Assembly: GCA_013397935.1 (NCBI GenBank)
Contig: VZRN01005832.1
Coordinates: 150,966-214,965, forward strand
DNA: 64,000 bases
Source of the DNA: Dasyornis broadbenti
Lineage: Eukaryota > Chordata > Aves > Passeriformes > Dasyornithidae
Direction: 5' to 3'
A program made the position numbers and the translations under genes. The notes below the pieces were generated by a model. The model was not told where the DNA came from. It did not search any database and saw only the letters and a list, made by a program, of their open reading frames with translations. This document shows, in pieces, positions 59,314 through 64,000 of this stretch. Position 1 is the first letter of the stretch; every line of letters starts with the position of its first letter.

Positions 59314-61200
59314 TGTGTTATTTTAGTCCTATGTATTTTTTTTCTAATCTGCATGTAAACACTTGATTTCAAGAAATCCAAGGGATACGTAAAAAAAAAA
59401 AAAAAAAGCGAGAATCGGACAGTATTATTAATTGGAGTAAGATGCTACAACAAATTTTCAGACTCACCTGGATAAAAGTTTGCTTACTTGTAGATGGGAT
59501 CACAGTTTTTGGGAGTCGTATTATTCTTACCATCATTGCATAAGCGCACACTTAAACCTATTCCTAATTACTACTGTTATTAGACCAGAATTCAGGAAAG
59601 CGAGTGCTTACGTACTGTCATAAAGAGTGATGCTATCATGAATTGATGCCATTAACACATGCTTAATTTGCACTAATTTCAATAATGAGTGTTCAGTAGC
59701 TCAAATAATTGAACATTAAGGATGTGAGCCAGAGCCTTTTCTGTAAGAGATTTTCTCACTGAAAAAGGGGGACATAAGAGGAAAAATTGCCATAAAGGCA
59801 GAAAGTTGAAAAATTCTGGGAAAACTGTTTTATACTGCACCTATCTTTGGCATCTCTTGAATTGTATTTTTCAAAAAAGATACTTTTCCTTGATATTTCT
59901 GTATTAGTGTTTTCCACTTGTCTGTTTTAATAGTGAGTACAGATCAGTGTGCTATTTCTGGTAAGGTTCTGTCTATGATTGTACCTCACTGATCTTCAGT
60001 GCATGTCTTCTGTGTCTGAATGAATCTGTTTTATGTAGTGGCAGTGCAACCAAAGCATGAGCTCTGGGTAACGTATTTTATATTCACCTGTTGATGTGCT
60101 TCAAAGACTTTAACCTTATCCAGTTTTCTGGCATTCAGAGATATAGGATTGTGTAAGACTTTGAAGGAGAATCACCTCCAACAGCATTTTTATAACTTTC
60201 TGTTATTTGGTACGGTAGTAAAACATTTGTTTAAAATTGGTATATGAACTGTGCTTTGTAATTCGTGAACACCTTAAAATTGAAAGCCGAACAAGAGGAG
60301 TCTGAATTTAATTATCTATCTCCCTAAAGTAAGATATGTTTCATTTAATTTATCAGTCATCATTTATGTCTACTGTTTCCAAATAGCTGAGAACTAGTGC
60401 AAATACATTTTTTTTCTTGTTAGTATAATTATTTTTTAGAATTCATTGTAGTTTCTCTCAGTTATAGCTTAAATGTCATCTTTCATGTTTGTGAAATAAT
60501 GTATTTTTTAGTCATGATCATAGATACAGAAGATAGAAACTAATGTAGGATTCTACAGCTGAAAAATACAAAGTCAGTAATCAGAAAGAATTACTGTACT
60601 TCTGTTCCTGAAAAAGCTCAGTGGATGTCCACGTGCCCCGATGAATGTGCTGGAGGGGGAGGCTAAATTACGGGGAGTGGAAGAACGGCCTCCAGACTGT
60701 AGAAAAGGACTTTACATTGGTTCATGCCATGGATTTGCTTCCCATGTGGCTCAAACTGAGGAGACGAATAGATCTGCCCTTCCTTTTTCAGTGATCTCTT
60801 GTTTCTGCTTCATTTCTATCAGCAAGAGCAGTTCTAATTCTGTGTTGCCAGTTGAAACAAAACCTGAAATATTATCTTTATTTTACTCTTAGTTAGTGTT
60901 TCAACCAGATGGGCAGAATCATCTGACTGAACACACACAAGACAATGCCCAAGTTTTGCTCCAAGACAGGTGGTGGGAGTTTGCAGCTGGAGGCTGAAGG
61001 AAGGCTTCTTGTGATGGGCATGTTTCATTCAGTTGAGAATTTACACTGAAAACTGGTGGGAGGAAAGGAAACAATGGTATGAGAGAAAGATTGATGGTGG
61101 CAGTTATGTGGCTTGTATTTAGTTCATTGGTTTCTCACTGGTATTTGTGATAATGCTCTTGGATTTCCCTGCAACATAATTAAATATTTTAAATGTTTTA

Positions 61201-61206
61201 AATAAA
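61201..61206 (+). terminator. GABRG1: Candidate distal poly(A) signal AATAAA
   Basis: The hexamer lies in a very AT-rich stretch and is followed by TTCTGTGTTTCC; it would give a 3' UTR of about 4.6 kb. Inferred only. Confidence 0.3.
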
Positions 61207-61743
61207 AAGGAAAATATTCTGTGTTTCCTATACAATAACTGCAGACTGAATGAGCAATAGAAAGTTATCTTGAGTGAACATTCTGGCGAAATGTCAGACA
61301 GGAAAACAGAGATCAGATTATAATCAGAAAAAGGTTTTTTTCTCCATTTATTATTAATGATAAAACCCTTTTTAAAATTACTGAGTATTAATTAGTGCAG
61401 TAGACACTGGGAAAGTCCTAGTACCCAGGTGTCTACACTGCTCTTAGTCCCCTCAAGGGCTGAAACATTTGGGAATAGAAACCTGACTCAGACTGCATTC
61501 AGTTATTATCCCCTATTCCAATCAGGGAGTGAGAAAGGTGAATTGTGATCATGCCAGACATGAACTAGAATAGCTGGGGTACTCCAGGGAGGTTGGTTTC
61601 TGGTTAAAAAGAAGGATGATTTCTGCCTGAGACTGTAATTTGAAACGTGCTTCCTTTCAGAAGATGGATCTGGGCTGTGACATCCACAATGATGGAAAAG
61701 CATCCCTGCATTTAATGATTATCTTTGCACAAGAACAGTTTCA

Positions 61744-61775
61744 TTGAGTTGACTGTCCTTTGAGTTGACTGTCCT
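61744..61775. repeat. Short tandem duplication, 17-bp period
   Basis: TTGAGTTGACTGTCCT occurs twice in succession with one base between the copies. Confidence 0.85.
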
Positions 61776-63951
61776 GCTATGAGGCACTGAGGTACTCCCT
61801 GTGTGGTATAGAAGAGTTTTGGTGGCACTCTTGGGCAAGATGTTTAAATCTTGTCACAAGGGATCAGTATTGTGGTTTCTGAGTTGTGTTTTGGATCTCT
61901 TATGTTGCTAGTGAAAAGTCAGTAAATTTTTGATTTTACTAACTAGTAAAGCTCACTGAGAAAGCCAGAGAGTTAACAAAGGCTTTCGAGGAAATCTCAG
62001 ATGGCCCTTGGAGACAGGAGAGTGGCTAAAACTGAAGCAGACCAAAGGGTATATATCCTTTTTTACCATAGATGGATCCTGTTCACTAGTAATAAATTGG
62101 TTCTAAAGAAAGTAAAAGCCTCATGGTATTTTAAGGGAAAAAAAATTATGTAAAATTTTCATTCCCCTTCTCAATGACAAATCTTACTTTGCCTGTAGAT
62201 TTTGCTTACAGTACATCAATATCACTTAAGCTGTGTGAGGAGGGCCATGGGGGATGTAAGACAGAAGACCTGTAAACTGTTCTACCTTGTTCTTTCTCAG
62301 TTCCTTTTCTTAATCAAGAAAAGAGGTTCAGAAGAGTAGGCATATGGCATGTGTAAATGAGGACAATTTTGCTACTGACAACAGGGCCTGAGTCCCACTG
62401 ACAGGATCAAAAGGGATGAGACTCTGCTCACAGTAATAAAACTTCTCTTTTGGAATTCTTTGTAGTAGCTACTTTTCCATATATCACTGCAGGCCTACCT
62501 GAGACTCAAAATATTTTTCAGGTTGGAAGTAATTCTTTTGTGTGTTCCTGGCTTCACACAAAGTCTTTATCATCAGGGTTGGAGCTGAATTCAAAAGGAA
62601 AGGTTTCCTCTTGAAGTTTCCTTGTCCAGGTATTGCAGGTAGGAGATGTCTCGCTGCCAAATATTGGAAAAATGATTTTCAGTTGATCCTGCAGAGAAGA
62701 CAGACTGTCTCTCTAGGGTGGCATTAGGATTCCTATGTCATTTAGACTTGAGAAGGTTGAAGGCTTTTAACAGCAATGACCAGTACTGCCTCCACAGAGG
62801 ATGCATTACTTTTGCCAATTTGATGTTTAAAAACAAAATCCAAAATTGTTACAATGGGTGGGAATTGAGCATGAGTCATCATTATACAGATCCATGTTTC
62901 CCCTTGAATTGTTTTTCTCCCTTAGGAAGATGGTATATAGAAGTCCTTTGGCTTGTGAAATATTCAGAAAACAGGTGATAGTCATTTTAAACAGTAAAGT
63001 CACGTTAGTCCATCTGCCCAATGATGGCATAAGAGCACCAGAAATGAAGGCACTTGCCCTATAGCTTGGATTTGCCAAGACAGATAAGTGTGGAAATTTA
63101 CATATTCATAGACCCAGTATTAATACACTATCTGTGTTCACACTTCAGTCACTGAAAAAAATCTTGATTCTTTATGCATCTTCACAGTATCTTTAGTATT
63201 TCCCACTGTTGTCAACTATGAGCACTTGGACTTTTTGTCTGAACATGAAGAGTTGTGCTATGATACCTTTAATTACAGTTTAAATTGCTATAAAATATAC
63301 TTCCTTAAATGAGAATGATGCATCAGAATCTGGCAATCTCATGATGATTCCTATATTAAAAAAATCTAATATTTTTCTTAATTGCCATTTAAATTAAGCT
63401 AATAATAATGCTATAATTTGTATTCCCCTCCATTGAAGTTTTTTAAAGAATTGCAATTTGTGGTCTAAACCTTAAAATAACAGAAATATCTTTGAAAAAT
63501 AACACTTGTTGATTTATGATGTGTCTTGGTATTTACTATATTGGGGGTCCAGTATTCAAATGCACCTTAATTAAAATCTCTGTCTTGGCATCTATAGTTC
63601 ACATGTTTCAGTTACTCAGACTTTGCACCTTACAAGTACATTCTTATTTTCCATTCATTGTTTAAAAAAAAATTCTGATATTTTTAACTACCTAAGTGAA
63701 TATTTGTACTATGCTATTTAACTTGACAGTGTTTTGGCACTAATGGACAATATTGCAATATTATGCATCAGTGTTCCTTTTAGAGTTATTTATTAATGCC
63801 CTTGTGGATAACTTGCTACAAGAAATATGGGACATAAGATAAATGTTGTAACCCTCTGTGCTGCTTCTAAGGTTTATACAGAAAATACATGATATTGAAG
63901 CAAATTTTTTCTTCTATTTCAGTTTTCCTTCCAGAAACCTCCTTACTTGGG

Positions 63952-63954
<3 letters not shown>

Positions 63955-64000
<46 letters not shown>
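63955..64000. repeat. (TTA)n microsatellite, cut by window end
   Basis: Uninterrupted TTA repeats, at least 15 units, running to the last base of the window, so the full length is unknown. Confidence 0.97.

Larger units (their letters stand above)
56666..64000 (+). other. GABRG1: GABRG1 3' UTR and downstream flank, no other gene seen
   Basis: AT-rich sequence after the stop codon. AATAAA signals occur at 56876, about 57065, 59308 and 61201. Mammalian GABRG1 transcripts have long 3' UTRs, so much of this stretch may be transcribed; where it ends cannot be decided here. No second gene, CR1 or LTR was recognised, and open frames are under 90 codons and featureless. Confidence 0.6.

Noticed and set aside
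1..64000. CRISPR arrays, operons, tRNA or rRNA genes
   Set aside because: No regularly spaced repeats, no cloverleaf with A and B boxes and no ribosomal sequence were seen; the window is animal nuclear DNA.

Overview
This is vertebrate nuclear DNA, almost certainly avian. The evidence is one long, intron-rich nervous-system gene in AT-rich sequence, and interspersed repeats that look like CR1 retroposons and bird-type retroviral LTRs, with no primate or rodent SINEs. The exact species cannot be read from the sequence.

The window holds one complete protein-coding gene on the + strand: the gamma-1 subunit of the GABA-A receptor (GABRG1). Nine coding exons join as 3618-3709, 21547-21695, 29409-29476, 43533-43753, 46543-46625, 47887-48024, 48154-48306, 51401-51612 and 56387-56665. 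They give 1395 nt, that is 464 codons plus TAA. All introns are GT-AG and the frame stays open across every junction. The protein has a signal peptide, an acidic N-terminus, the 13-residue Cys-loop, four membrane segments with the PAR selectivity motif, and the gamma-class cysteine-rich intracellular loop.

Layout: 1-2480 is AT-rich 5' flank. From 2490 to 4245 there are two GC-rich, CpG-rich blocks split by an AT-rich gap with a good TATA-like box at 3267; exon 1 lies in the second block. Intron 1 (17.8 kb) holds most of the mobile DNA: a CR1 copy interrupted by a 1.2-kb antisense LTR with a perfect 5-bp target-site duplication, then two further CR1 fragments. Introns 2 and 3 (7.7 and 14.1 kb) are mostly unique sequence with short repeats, hairpins and one LTR scrap. 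Exons 4 to 9 lie in the last 13 kb of the gene, with one CR1 fragment in intron 5. From 56666 to the end is 3' UTR and 3' flank with several poly(A) signals, ending in a (TTA)n microsatellite cut by the window edge.

I saw no RNA genes, CRISPR arrays or second protein-coding gene. Apart from exon-bearing frames, the open frames are chance ORFs in GC-rich or repeat DNA, or short intronic ORFs. I do not think the window contains a new biological system. The most useful leads are the nested retroelement, the uORF-bearing leader and twin GC blocks of the promoter, the G-quadruplex-prone start of intron 1, and a strong isolated hairpin in intron 3.
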